Assembly (NCBI GenBank): GCA_045634305.1
Contig: JAZQZZ010000022.1
Coordinates: forward strand, 16,491-80,490
DNA from: HGM04593 sp045634305
GTDB lineage: Bacteria; Bacteroidota; Bacteroidia; Bacteroidales; Bacteroidaceae
Length of the DNA stretch: 64,000 nucleotides
Direction: 5' to 3'
Position 1 is the stretch's first letter. Every line of letters starts with the position of its first letter. The notes under the pieces are model-generated. The model saw only the letters and a program-made list of their open reading frames with translations, made no database searches and was not told where the DNA came from. The translations under genes and the position numbers were made by a program. Positions 34,244 to 41,703 of the stretch are shown in pieces.

Positions 34244-34810
34244 CGACAATTTGTGTTTTACTATTCTGTTCAATCAAACGGAATGAGGGCGTGGGAATGA
34301 ACCGGTGTGCTCATATGATTTCCTTCCCTGTCAAATCCTTTGCAAATATCTACAAATAAAAATGAAATTGCAAGCAAAGAAAAAGTACCGGAAATTTTGT
34401 TTCCAATAATAGGCTGTATATCAGTGCATTAAGATTTTGTAAAAATCAAAGGTTGTTGTTCTGTGTTATTTTTTTTGAACATTGATTTTCAATGTATTAT
34501 CTCTGTTTATGATGTCGTTTGCAATCTTGATGAATGGCATAAAGGCGCTTCTGTTTTGCTTGTGATGTGATTTCATAGCATAACTGTCATTGGCTTGTTT
34601 ATTGTTGTCTTATTTAGAATAAATCTAAATAGTGCGAAAAATTTTTTTATTTGAAAATATTTTGTAGACCTTGCAAACGCAAAAAAAATGTGGCGATTTT
34701 ATTTGCTTTTTATGATTTTATGGCTTTACTTATAAGGCCTCCTGTGGTATGGCAATCTTGTGCCGGGGTATCATAATTCCCGATGAAAAAGTTTATATTG
34801 TACATTTTAT
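34244..34810. promoter_or_regulatory. Gene-free region upstream of dnaA with a Fur/PerR-like palindrome
   Basis: This 567-bp AT-rich stretch holds no reading frame that I can support. It contains a palindrome at 34613-34629 (TTTAGA, 5 nt, TCTAAA) resembling Fur/PerR-family operators. No exact TTATCCACA DnaA box is present, so there is no evidence for the replication origin here. A convincing dnaA promoter was not found by eye. Confidence 0.4.
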
Positions 34811-34857
34811 AAGATAAAGAGAATGGATGGTTGTCAGCCATCCATTCTCTTTATCTT
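34811..34857 (-). terminator. Strong hairpin at the end of dnaX
   Basis: A perfect 20-bp stem (34811-34830 with 34838-34857) and a 7-nt loop begins inside the last codons of dnaX and includes its stop codon. The descending arm ends U-rich. It probably separates dnaX from the dnaA region. Confidence 0.7.
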
Positions 34858-36737
34858 GATACTTCCAAGTCCAGTTCTTTCCGCAATTTTTCAACAAGCG
34901 GGTTCTTTTCAACCAATATTGCATATTGTTTGCTCTTGTCGCTTGTGTGGCGCTCGACAACCACCTTGTTTACCACTACTTTCATTTTCATTGTGGTGTT
35001 GCCCAGGAAAGGGCTCATACCCTCGCAAATGCGCTTTCCTTCGTTTTCGAACAGGTCGGCTGCCATCTGGTTGTCTACTGAGATAGTAAAGCACTCCCTG
35101 CTCTCCACTTTGGGTGTCATTATTTTCATGCGGTCTGCAAGTGCCCTTTCCTTCTCCGGTAATGTTAGTGCGTATGAAGTCCATGCCTGTGACAGCATTG
35201 CATCCGTTATTTCGGTGCTGTTGGGAGCTTGTGTGACCTGAGGAGTGGCAACAGTGAGCGTTTCTTTGACAGTCGTTGCCTCTACGGGTGATGCCGGGGG
35301 CTCTTCTTCGTTTCCGATAACAGTTCTTGACTTTTTGAACATTTTGCCAAGACTGCCACCGCCTTCGCCTCTGGTCCTTAATTCGGCAGGTCGTCCCTGT
35401 ATTGGTCTTGCCGGTGCAACTGTTGCGGTGTCAGCCGTTGTTGCTGCTGTCGGGGAGCCGGTTCGCACGGTTGGTGCTTGCTGTTGCGGCGTAACCGGTG
35501 TTCTGTTCTCTACTCCCGTTGTCTGTTGCTTGACCGGCGCACTCTCGGCTTTTGCGGCAGGCGTCGGCTGCGTTTCTTTGTTTATGTTGGTAAAAATAGG
35601 TTTTAACGTCTTGGGGCGTCGCCCCCCACCATCATCGCTGTCACTATCGTTCATTTGGGAGAGTTCTATGAGGGTGAGCTCTACCTGCAGGCGTTTATTG
35701 CGACTGGTTCTGTAATTGAGGCTACAGTTACTGCATAGTCTTATTGCGTTGAACAGCATTTTGGGCGTACAGCGGCGTGCCTGTTCTACGTATCTGTTGC
35801 GCAGTTCGGCACTGCCTTCGAAAAGTTCGGCAGCGGCCTGGTCACTGTTCACAAGCAGGTCCCTGAAGTGTGATGCGGCGCCTTCAATGAATATGTTTCC
35901 CTCGAATCCCTTGTTGAGGATTTCGTTGAAGAGCAACAGGCATTGTGTTGCTTTTTTCTCTATAATGAAATCTGTGAGTCTAAAATAATACTCGTAGTCA
36001 AGTACATTGAGACTGTCGATTACTTTGGCATATGTGAGGTCGCCCTGTGTGAAACTTGCCATCTGGTCAAAGAGCGACAATGCATCACGCATGCAACCGT
36101 CCGATTTCTGGGCTATTATACGAAGTGCTTCGTGTTCGCAGTTTATTCCTTCTTTGTTGGCAATACCTTGCAGGTGTGCAATGATGTCTGCGGCTTCAAT
36201 GCGGCTGAAGTCGTATATCTGGCAGCGTGACAGGATTGTGGGGATAATTTTGTGTTTCTCTGTTGTGGCAAGGATGAATATCGCATGTGCGGGCGGCTCT
36301 TCGAGTGTCTTCAGAAATGCATTGAAGGCTGCCTGTGACAGCATGTGTACCTCGTCGATGATATATACCTTGTATTTCCCGACCTGGGGCGGTATGCGTA
36401 CCTGCTCATTGAGTGAGCGTATGTCCTCTACCGAGTTGTTGCTGGCTGCGTCGAGTTCATAAATAGAGTATGAACGTTGTTGGTTGAATGACTGGCACGA
36501 TTCGCACTGGTTACAAGGCTCGCCGTTTGCGGTCGGGTTTGTGCAGTTTATCGTCTTGGCAAAAATACGCGCACATGTTGTCTTTCCCACGCCGCGTGGA
36601 CCGCAGAACAGGTAGGCGTGCGCCAACTTTCCGCTGTGGATGGCATTCTTCAGTGTCGTGGTGAGCGATTTTTGTGCAACAACCGACTCGAACGTGTCGG
36701 GGCGGTATTTTCTGGCCGAAACTATGTAGTTCTCCAT
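34851..36737 (-). CDS. dnaX: DNA polymerase III subunits gamma and tau
   Basis: The 628-residue protein is the clamp-loader motor. It has Walker A CGPRGVGKTTCARIFAKT near residue 45, a zinc module with cysteines in CTNPTANGEPCNQCESC near residues 65-80, Walker B YIIDEVHML near residue 127, and the SRC motif in TILSRCQIYDF near residue 168. After residue 370 comes a Pro/Thr/Ala-rich linker and a C-terminal domain, the region that varies in tau. No obvious slippage heptamer was identified by eye. It is divergent from the divIC-like gene. Confidence 0.95.
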   Translation of the reverse strand: MENYIVSARKYRPDTFESVVAQKSLTTTLKNAIHSGKLAHAYLFCGPRGVGKTTCARIFAKTINCTNPTANGEPCNQCESCQSFNQQRSYSIYELDAASNNSVEDIRSLNEQVRIPPQVGKYKVYIIDEVHMLSQAAFNAFLKTLEEPPAHAIFILATTEKHKIIPTILSRCQIYDFSRIEAADIIAHLQGIANKEGINCEHEALRIIAQKSDGCMRDALSLFDQMASFTQGDLTYAKVIDSLNVLDYEYYFRLTDFIIEKKATQCLLLFNEILNKGFEGNIFIEGAASHFRDLLVNSDQAAAELFEGSAELRNRYVEQARRCTPKMLFNAIRLCSNCSLNYRTSRNKRLQVELTLIELSQMNDSDSDDGGGRRPKTLKPIFTNINKETQPTPAAKAESAPVKQQTTGVENRTPVTPQQQAPTVRTGSPTAATTADTATVAPARPIQGRPAELRTRGEGGGSLGKMFKKSRTVIGNEEEPPASPVEATTVKETLTVATPQVTQAPNSTEITDAMLSQAWTSYALTLPEKERALADRMKIMTPKVESRECFTISVDNQMAADLFENEGKRICEGMSPFLGNTTMKMKVVVNKVVVERHTSDKSKQYAILVEKNPLVEKLRKELDLEVSR

Positions 36738-36799
36738 TTTCTTGATAACAGTTATTTGTTCGTGTAAACTTATGCCAAGCTATTTTTAAAGCTTTCTCA

Positions 36800-36839
36800 C
36801 AAAGATAGCTTGAATATTTTAAAGAGTGTGCTATATTTG
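36800..36839. promoter_or_regulatory. Divergent -7 elements for dnaX and the divIC-like gene
   Basis: TATATTTG at 36832-36839 (plus strand) lies 22 bases before the divIC-like start, and TATCTTTG at 36800-36807 (minus strand) lies about 60 bases before dnaX. Both match the -7 consensus TAnnTTTG. Neither has a clear TTTG -33 element at the right distance. Confidence 0.45.
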
Positions 36840-36861
36840 CAAAAAATAACAAAGGTTTTCT

Positions 36862-37173
36862 ATGAGTTTTAAAGTAGTCGATAAACTGAAATCGCTTGGT
36901 GCGTGGATAATGGAGCATAAATACTTGTCTGCTACAATTGTTTTCCTTATTATAATCGTTGTTGTCGATGACAACAATATGATTATGCACATCAAGAACA
37001 ATGCTACAATTGCAACACTTAATGATGAAATAGAGGAGATGGAGGCCGATTCGGCCGATATACAGGCAAAATTGAAACTCTACACCGACGGTGACCTCAG
37101 TGTCATAGAAGATGTTGCCCGTGAACAGGGACTGGTGAAGGAAAATGAAGATATATATATAATAAAGGAGTGA
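36862..37173 (+). CDS. DivIC/FtsB-like septum formation protein
   Basis: The 103-residue protein has one membrane segment at about residues 21-36 (ATIVFLIIIVVV), followed by a coiled-coil stretch NATIATLNDEIEEMEADSAD and a C-terminal IEDVAREQGLVKENEDIY, the standard layout of the DivIC/FtsB family. These small proteins form part of the divisome core with FtsL and FtsQ. It is followed by a small membrane protein gene whose GTG start overlaps its stop, so the two are probably translated together. Confidence 0.85.
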   Translation: MSFKVVDKLKSLGAWIMEHKYLSATIVFLIIIVVVDDNNMIMHIKNNATIATLNDEIEEMEADSADIQAKLKLYTDGDLSVIEDVAREQGLVKENEDIYIIKE

Positions 37174-37520
37174 AGAAGTTTTTGGTATTGATGAATTATG
37201 TGGGCGCTATTGCGCTTCTGCTCGGGTTGGTTATGAGAATGTTTCTCCCCGACGTGTATGCTTTTATGTATATTGGTGGTGCCGGCCTTTTTGCTGTAAC
37301 ACAGTTTCTGCTTCGTCCGCGTCATACGGGCGTGGCGATACGCCGCCTTGTGGCGCAACAGCAACTTGCTGCCTTGTTGCTTGTGGGGGCCGGGGTGCTC
37401 ATGTTCACTCACTATAACAACGAGTGGATTGTGATTCTGCTTTGTGGTGCGTTGATGGAATTGTATACGGTATTCCGCTTGTCGCACGAAATCGGCAAGA
37501 TTGAAGATGACAGAAAGTGA
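37170..37520 (+). CDS. Small membrane protein of unknown function, partner of the DivIC-like gene
   Basis: The 116-residue product has four predicted membrane segments (starting VLMNYVGAIALLLGLVMRMF, then FMYIGGAGLFAVTQFLL, LAALLLVGAGVLMF and WIVILLCGALMELY). I do not recognise the family with certainty; similar short proteins follow divIC in other Bacteroidota. The start is uncertain: GTG at 37170 overlaps the divIC-like stop as GTGA, while ATG at 37191 would shorten it by seven residues. Context suggests an envelope or division-related role, but nothing in the sequence proves it. Confidence 0.65.
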   Translation: MKKFLVLMNYVGAIALLLGLVMRMFLPDVYAFMYIGGAGLFAVTQFLLRPRHTGVAIRRLVAQQQLAALLLVGAGVLMFTHYNNEWIVILLCGALMELYTVFRLSHEIGKIEDDRK

Positions 37521-37540
37521 CGGATTTCCGTCACTTTCTT
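37513..37540. terminator. Bidirectional terminator between convergent genes
   Basis: An 11-bp perfect stem (GAAAGTGACGG with its complement, 37513-37523 and 37528-37538) and a 4-nt ATTT loop lies between the converging small membrane protein and LysM genes. It includes the stop codon of the first and has TTGTT after it on the plus strand, and a matching A-rich/T-rich arrangement on the other. Confidence 0.75.
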
Positions 37541-37541
37541 G

Positions 37542-38441
37542 TTATCTGAGCCTTACCACATCACCCACCTTCAATGTTGTATAGCTTATATATTGTGGAT
37601 TCATTTTATAGAGTGCCTTAAGTTTAATTCCATATATCTGTGAAATCCGGTAGAGGCTCTCTCCCTTTTTTGTCGTGTGGAAATCGTGTCCCTTTGTTGC
37701 TTTGTTTTTCTTCCTTTCAAGGTATACTATGTCGCCGCTTCTGAATATGTAGTCACTCTGCAGGTCGTTGTATTTGCGTATCTTACGTTTCGACAGTCCC
37801 AACTCTTTTGACAATGATTTGAATGTATCGTCATTGTCTGCAATGACGTAGAGCATGCCATTGGCCTTGAGTATCTCTTTATGTGTGCCGTGTTCTCTTT
37901 CCTCTCTTTTGGCGTCGGCAGTGTTTGTGTCGTAACGGTAGAGCGCATAGCGCTCTATTATGCCTATGAGTTTTTTGTCATATTCCCTGTCCTCGGCATA
38001 ATATGCATCCTTCAGTCCTTTGGCCCATCCTTTGTAGTCTGTACGGTCGAGTTTGAAAAGTGCACTGTATCTTTGGTTCCCTGCAAGGAATAGAGAGTGA
38101 TCCTCGTATGATTTTTCGGCATTTCTGTATACTCTGAATTTGTGCCAGTTGCCGTTGTCAAAAGAGGTGTATGTCTCTCCGCTCCATCTGTTGTCGGCTT
38201 TTATTCCGAAATGGTTGTTTGCCTCAGTTGCAAGTTTGCTTTTGCCGGCACCACTTTCAAGCAGACCTTGAGCCAATGTGATGCTTGCGGGAATTTTATA
38301 CTTCTCCATCTGTTCAACAGCAGTGGCGGAATATTTGAGCAGATATTTCTCGCTGTCGTTCAGTGTTCTCTCCTGTGCATTTACAGAATTGCAGGTAATG
38401 AGTGCAAGCACCAGCAATAGCAACATATGTGATTTCTTCAT
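37542..38441 (-). CDS. Secreted glucosaminidase with LysM domains
   Basis: The 299-residue protein has a signal peptide ending NSVNAQ near residue 22. A glucosaminidase (GH73, FlgJ-like) domain follows: IPASITLAQGLLESGAGKSK with the catalytic glutamate near residue 63, then NNHFGIKAD and YSALFKLDRTDYKGWAKGL. Two LysM-type repeats lie near residues 195-240 and 252-298 (FHTTKKGESLYRISQIYGIK). It should cleave peptidoglycan glycan strands in the periplasm. It diverges from cdd. Confidence 0.88.
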   Translation of the reverse strand: MKKSHMLLLLVLALITCNSVNAQERTLNDSEKYLLKYSATAVEQMEKYKIPASITLAQGLLESGAGKSKLATEANNHFGIKADNRWSGETYTSFDNGNWHKFRVYRNAEKSYEDHSLFLAGNQRYSALFKLDRTDYKGWAKGLKDAYYAEDREYDKKLIGIIERYALYRYDTNTADAKREEREHGTHKEILKANGMLYVIADNDDTFKSLSKELGLSKRKIRKYNDLQSDYIFRSGDIVYLERKKNKATKGHDFHTTKKGESLYRISQIYGIKLKALYKMNPQYISYTTLKVGDVVRLR

Positions 38442-38582
38442 ATTGTATCAATAGCTTAATCAAATACAAAATAAATGAATAAATTGTTTTTGCGCAATAT
38501 TTGGGTTAAATTCGCGCAAAGAAATTATGCGTGGATTGTTTAATTGTAATAGGACGCAGTAGATTTAAAAAAAAACAAACAT

Positions 38583-39065
38583 ATGAAAGAGATGGTAATA
38601 AATACGGTGGTGAAGGTGTGCTCCTATGATGAACTGCAGCCTGCCGATAGGGAAATTGTTGATGCAGCCCGTGCAGCAACGGCCAATAGCTATGCTGTCT
38701 ATTCGAAATTCAATGTAGGTGCGGCAGTGCGTCTTGACGATGGTACGGTAGTGTGTGGCACAAACCAAGAGAATGCCGCCTATCCTTCGGGGCTCTGTGC
38801 TGAGCGTACAACGCTTTTCTGGGCCAATTCGCAATATCCGGAACGGGCTGTTGATGTGCTGGCCATTGCTGCACGTACAGCGCAAGGTGAATTGGATAAA
38901 CCAATCCCTCCTTGTGGTGCTTGCCGTCAGGTTATTCTCGAAACCGAGAAACGTTATAACAAGGCAATGCGCATAATCCTCTATGGTACCAAAGAGTGCT
39001 ATGTGATTGAGGACGGAGTGAAGGCTCTTCTGCCTCTCTCTTTCGATGCAGGTTTTCTTGAGTAG
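38583..39065 (+). CDS. cdd: Cytidine deaminase
   Basis: The 160-residue protein deaminates cytidine to uridine in pyrimidine salvage. Both zinc motifs are present: SGLCAERTTLF near residue 69, with catalytic glutamate, and PPCGACRQVI near residue 107, supplying two further cysteine ligands. The size is normal for the homotetrameric class. It lies 14 bases upstream of the tyrosine phosphatase gene; their shared transcript with ruvC is likely. An inverted repeat (TTTGCGC/GCGCAAA) sits upstream. Confidence 0.93.
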   Translation: MKEMVINTVVKVCSYDELQPADREIVDAARAATANSYAVYSKFNVGAAVRLDDGTVVCGTNQENAAYPSGLCAERTTLFWANSQYPERAVDVLAIAARTAQGELDKPIPPCGACRQVILETEKRYNKAMRIILYGTKECYVIEDGVKALLPLSFDAGFLE

Positions 39066-39079
39066 ACATTTTTTTGATA

Positions 39080-39544
39080 ATGAAAAGGATAATGTTCGTG
39101 TGCCACGGAAATATTTGCCGTTCTCCGATGGCCGAGTTTATAATGAAGTCGCTTGTTGCAAAGGTAGGTGCCGACCTGTATGTTGAATCCTCGGCTACAA
39201 GTCGTGAGGAGATAGGAAATTCCATATATCCTCCTGCTGCAAACATACTTTCGTTGCATGGCATTGTCAGTGCCGGACACCATGCGCGTCAGTTCACGGT
39301 GGATGACTACAACAGTTTTGACATGGTTGTAGTTATGGAGGATTACAATAAACTTAACCTCCTGCGTCTGATAGGGTGTGACTGCGAAGGCAAAGTGTGG
39401 AAACTGCTTGACTTTGTGAGTGATGAACCGCAGCCTTGTAATGGTGCCGATATTTCGGATCCATGGTATCATGGCAATTTCGACAAGACATACAAGGAGA
39501 TAGAAACAGGTTGCAAGTGGTTATTGAAGTTTTTGGGGTATTGA
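39080..39544 (+). CDS. Low-molecular-weight protein tyrosine phosphatase
   Basis: The 154-residue protein begins MKRIMFVCHGNICRSPMAEF, containing the P-loop C-x5-R motif CHGNICR, and has the general-acid loop DPWYHGNFDKTYKEI near residue 130. It hydrolyses phosphotyrosine; in some bacteria such proteins act on capsule kinases, but this one is 17 kb from the Wzc-like kinase and may have a different target. ATG at 39080 is preferred over TTG at 39074. It is between cdd and ruvC, one base from the latter. Confidence 0.93.
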   Translation: MKRIMFVCHGNICRSPMAEFIMKSLVAKVGADLYVESSATSREEIGNSIYPPAANILSLHGIVSAGHHARQFTVDDYNSFDMVVVMEDYNKLNLLRLIGCDCEGKVWKLLDFVSDEPQPCNGADISDPWYHGNFDKTYKEIETGCKWLLKFLGY

Positions 39545-39545
39545 T

Positions 39546-40112
39546 ATGGGGAATTCTGCCGATGACAAGGTTATAATGGGAATTGACCCGGGAACGAATA
39601 TCATGGGATATGCTTTCATTGGCGTGAACGGTAACCGTGCACGCCTCATTACTATGGGCGTGATTGATATGCGCAAATGTAAGGATATGTACATGAAACT
39701 TGGCGAAATCTTTGAAAGGGTGCAGGGGTTGATTGCATCCTTCCTGCCTGATGAACTTGCAATTGAAGCACCCTTCTTTGGAAAGAATGTGCAGAGTATG
39801 CTCAAGTTGGGTAGGGCGCAGGGAGTGGCTATTGCAGCTGCCATTAGCCGCCAGGTGCCAATCCATGAATATGCTCCGCTCAAAATAAAGATGGCCATTA
39901 CAGGCAACGGTTCGGCGTCCAAGGAACAAGTTGCCGACATGCTGCGCCGTATGCTCAATATCTCGGGTGATGAGATGCCGCAGTTTATGGATGCCACCGA
40001 TGCACTTGGAGCTGCATTCTGTCATTACCTGCAGAACGGCAAGCCTGTGAGTGAGAAAAGGTATTCATCCTGGGCTGATTTTGTAAACAAGAATCCCGAC
40101 AAAGTGAAGTGA
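39546..40112 (+). CDS. ruvC: Holliday junction endonuclease RuvC
   Basis: The 188-residue protein resolves four-way DNA junctions in recombinational repair. The first catalytic aspartate is in MGIDPGTNIMGYAF near residue 14, the glutamate in LAIEAPFFGKN near residue 74 and the C-terminal acids in DATDALGAAFCH near residue 150. It is one base after the phosphatase gene, so it is translated from the same mRNA. A hairpin at its 3' end marks the end of the operon. ruvA and ruvB are not in the window. Confidence 0.95.
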   Translation: MGNSADDKVIMGIDPGTNIMGYAFIGVNGNRARLITMGVIDMRKCKDMYMKLGEIFERVQGLIASFLPDELAIEAPFFGKNVQSMLKLGRAQGVAIAAAISRQVPIHEYAPLKIKMAITGNGSASKEQVADMLRRMLNISGDEMPQFMDATDALGAAFCHYLQNGKPVSEKRYSSWADFVNKNPDKVK

Positions 40113-40132
40113 ATCACCAGTCGGGATTTTTA
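40092..40132 (+). terminator. Terminator of the cdd-phosphatase-ruvC operon
   Basis: AATCCCGAC (40092-40100, inside the last codons of ruvC) pairs with GTCGGGATT (40120-40128), and the stem is followed by TTTTTATT on the plus strand. This is a classical intrinsic terminator with the stop codon in the loop. Confidence 0.8.
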
Positions 40133-40207
40133 TTGGAAATCCACAGACGTTGGGGGTTGTTTGAACCCTGCGAAGTCTGTATTTCGCGTGACCTGTTGTT
40201 GCTGTTG

Positions 40208-40696
40208 TTAACGATGCTTGAACTGTGCAGCCATCTGTAGCGCAGTTACTGCGCATTCGTCGCCTTTGTTTCCAAGGCGTCCACCGCTGCGCTCCTGTGC
40301 CTGTAACAGGTTGTTGGTGGTTATGAGACCAAAGATTACGGGTGTGTCGTACTCTACATTCAGCTTTGATAGTCCGGCTGTTACGCCTTCGCATATGTAG
40401 TCAAAGTGGGGTGTGTCGCCTCTGATTACACAGCCAATGGCGATTACTGCATCGTATTTGCCGCTTTTAACCATTTGCGATGCGCCAAAAATCAGTTCAA
40501 AACTGCCCGGTACGCTTGCCAACTCAATGTCGCTCTCCTCGACGCCGTTGTCAATAAGTGTCTTGACGGCTCCATCGCGCAGAGCATATGTAATCTCATC
40601 GTTCCACTCTGCATATACGATACCGATTCTGCAACCTTTGCCATTAGCAACCTTTGATGGGTCGTATGATGATAGGTTCTTCAATTCTGTTGCCAT
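40208..40696 (-). CDS. ribH: 6,7-dimethyl-8-ribityllumazine synthase
   Basis: The 162-residue protein makes the riboflavin precursor lumazine. Family motifs are GIVYAEWNDEITYAL near residue 24, VPGSFELIFGASQMV near residue 62, and AIGCVIRGDTPHFDYICE near residue 85, holding the catalytic histidine. It normally assembles into pentamers or 60-mers. It follows the TPR protein gene on the same strand but a strong terminator lies between the two, so it probably has its own promoter. Confidence 0.93.
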   Translation of the reverse strand: MATELKNLSSYDPSKVANGKGCRIGIVYAEWNDEITYALRDGAVKTLIDNGVEESDIELASVPGSFELIFGASQMVKSGKYDAVIAIGCVIRGDTPHFDYICEGVTAGLSKLNVEYDTPVIFGLITTNNLLQAQERSGGRLGNKGDECAVTALQMAAQFKHR

Positions 40697-40713
40697 ATTG
40701 CTTGTAGTCTATT

Positions 40714-40749
40714 AAAAAAGGCTGTCCCGTTTTATTGCGACAGCCTTTT
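40714..40749 (-). terminator. Terminator of the TPR protein gene
   Basis: AAAAGGCTGTC at 40716-40726 pairs with GACAGCCTTTT at 40739-40749 across a 12-nt loop, and on the minus strand the stem is followed by more T residues. It lies 20 bases past the stop of the TPR gene and before ribH. Confidence 0.8.
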
Positions 40750-40768
40750 GATTTGTATTTAAATTGAA

Positions 40769-41431
40769 TTACTTCGCAGCGTTGATTTTGATTTCTGCTT
40801 CGTTTGCGATTGGTGAGTTGGGATACTCGTTCTTGATGCTGTTGTAGAGTTTCATGGCCTCAGCTGCGTTGCCCTGAGCTTCGTACATGGCAGCTGCGTC
40901 TCTCCAGCATGATGGTGTAACAGCAACGTTGTTTGCTATTGTAGCTGCCTCCAGAACAAGTTCGATGGCCTTGTTCATGTCACCTGTCTGTGAATAGCAG
41001 TTGCCGAGTGTCTGCTTTGCTTTTGCTGCAATGATGTTGTCGTTGCCCTCGTATTCGCTAAGGTACTTGATTGCATCCTCATACTGCTTCTGCTGTGCAT
41101 ATACGATACCGGCATAAAGGTTTGCCTTGTTTGCTGCGCTTGTGCCATCGAACTTCTCGATGATTTCAAGAAGACCCATGTTGAATTCGTCGCCGTTCAA
41201 TGCCGCTTCGAAATCACCTTCAAATACCTTGTATTCAATGTTTGCGATAGCCTGGTTAGCTTCGCTGTTCTCATTGCTCTTTGGTGAGAATACACCGAAC
41301 GCATTGAGCGCTGCAACCACAATGATTGCTGCAATTACTCCAATGAATACCTTTTTGTTCTTGAGTACAAACTCTTCTGCTTTACCCAATGCCTCATCCG
41401 GTGCAATAGGTGTGTCGTTTTTCTTGCTCAT
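40769..41431 (-). CDS. Membrane-anchored tetratricopeptide-repeat protein
   Basis: The 220-residue protein has a cytoplasmic N-terminus, one membrane segment at about residues 28-46 (VFIGVIAAIIVVAALNAFGV) and a soluble region with three or four TPR-like helical pairs (AGIVYAQQKQYEDAIKYLSE, TLGNCYSQTGDMNKAIELVL, AAAMYEAQGNAAEAMKLYNS). The plan resembles YfgM-type periplasmic TPR proteins that work with secretion or outer-membrane assembly chaperones, but that is a structural likeness only. It diverges from recF. Confidence 0.8.
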   Translation of the reverse strand: MSKKNDTPIAPDEALGKAEEFVLKNKKVFIGVIAAIIVVAALNAFGVFSPKSNENSEANQAIANIEYKVFEGDFEAALNGDEFNMGLLEIIEKFDGTSAANKANLYAGIVYAQQKQYEDAIKYLSEYEGNDNIIAAKAKQTLGNCYSQTGDMNKAIELVLEAATIANNVAVTPSCWRDAAAMYEAQGNAAEAMKLYNSIKNEYPNSPIANEAEIKINAAK

Positions 41432-41498
41432 AGTCTATTTTTATTTATTTTTTTAATCAGATATGTTTTTAGCCACTCTATGGCATAGTATCATTGTG

Positions 41499-41529
41499 CA
41501 AAAATAAACAAAATATTGTTAGCTTGAAA
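41499..41529 (-). promoter_or_regulatory. Possible promoter of the TPR protein gene
   Basis: On the minus strand TATTTTTG (41499-41506) matches the -7 element, with TTTC 19 nt upstream in place of the TTTG -33 element. The leader would be about 60 nt. Confidence 0.35.
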
Positions 41530-41651
41530 ATTATATCGGTATTTTTTCTTTTAAAAGGACGTATATGCCCGGATTATCCAAATCTTTGCAGTGAACAGCC
41601 TTCTTCCTTTATGACAAAGTGCATTTTATTGTAACTTTCGTTCGGTTGGGA

Positions 41652-41682
41652 TTTGTCGTTTCACTCGTTTGCACTATCTTTG
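41652..41682 (+). promoter_or_regulatory. Promoter of recF
   Basis: TTTG (41652-41655), 19 nt, TATCTTTG (41675-41682) is a full match to the Bacteroidota consensus. Transcription would start near 41688, about 16 nt before recF. Confidence 0.65.
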
Positions 41683-41703
41683 ACGTAGATTAGAATACCT
41701 ACA

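Noticed and set aside
34244..34810. Replication origin next to dnaA
   Set aside because: No exact TTATCCACA box and no cluster of near matches was seen; dnaA position alone is not evidence in this phylum.
35245..35715. 156-codon plus-strand frame inside dnaX
   Set aside because: It corresponds to the Pro/Thr/Ala-rich linker of dnaX read backwards.
38442..38582. Promoter of cdd with TATTTG at 38499
   Set aside because: The -7 box is AATATTTG rather than TAnnTTTG and no TTTG lies 19-21 nt upstream, so it was not listed.
39354..40025. 223-codon open frame opposite the phosphatase and ruvC
   Set aside because: It spans the boundary of two well-supported genes and encodes a Cys/His-rich sequence without a family match.
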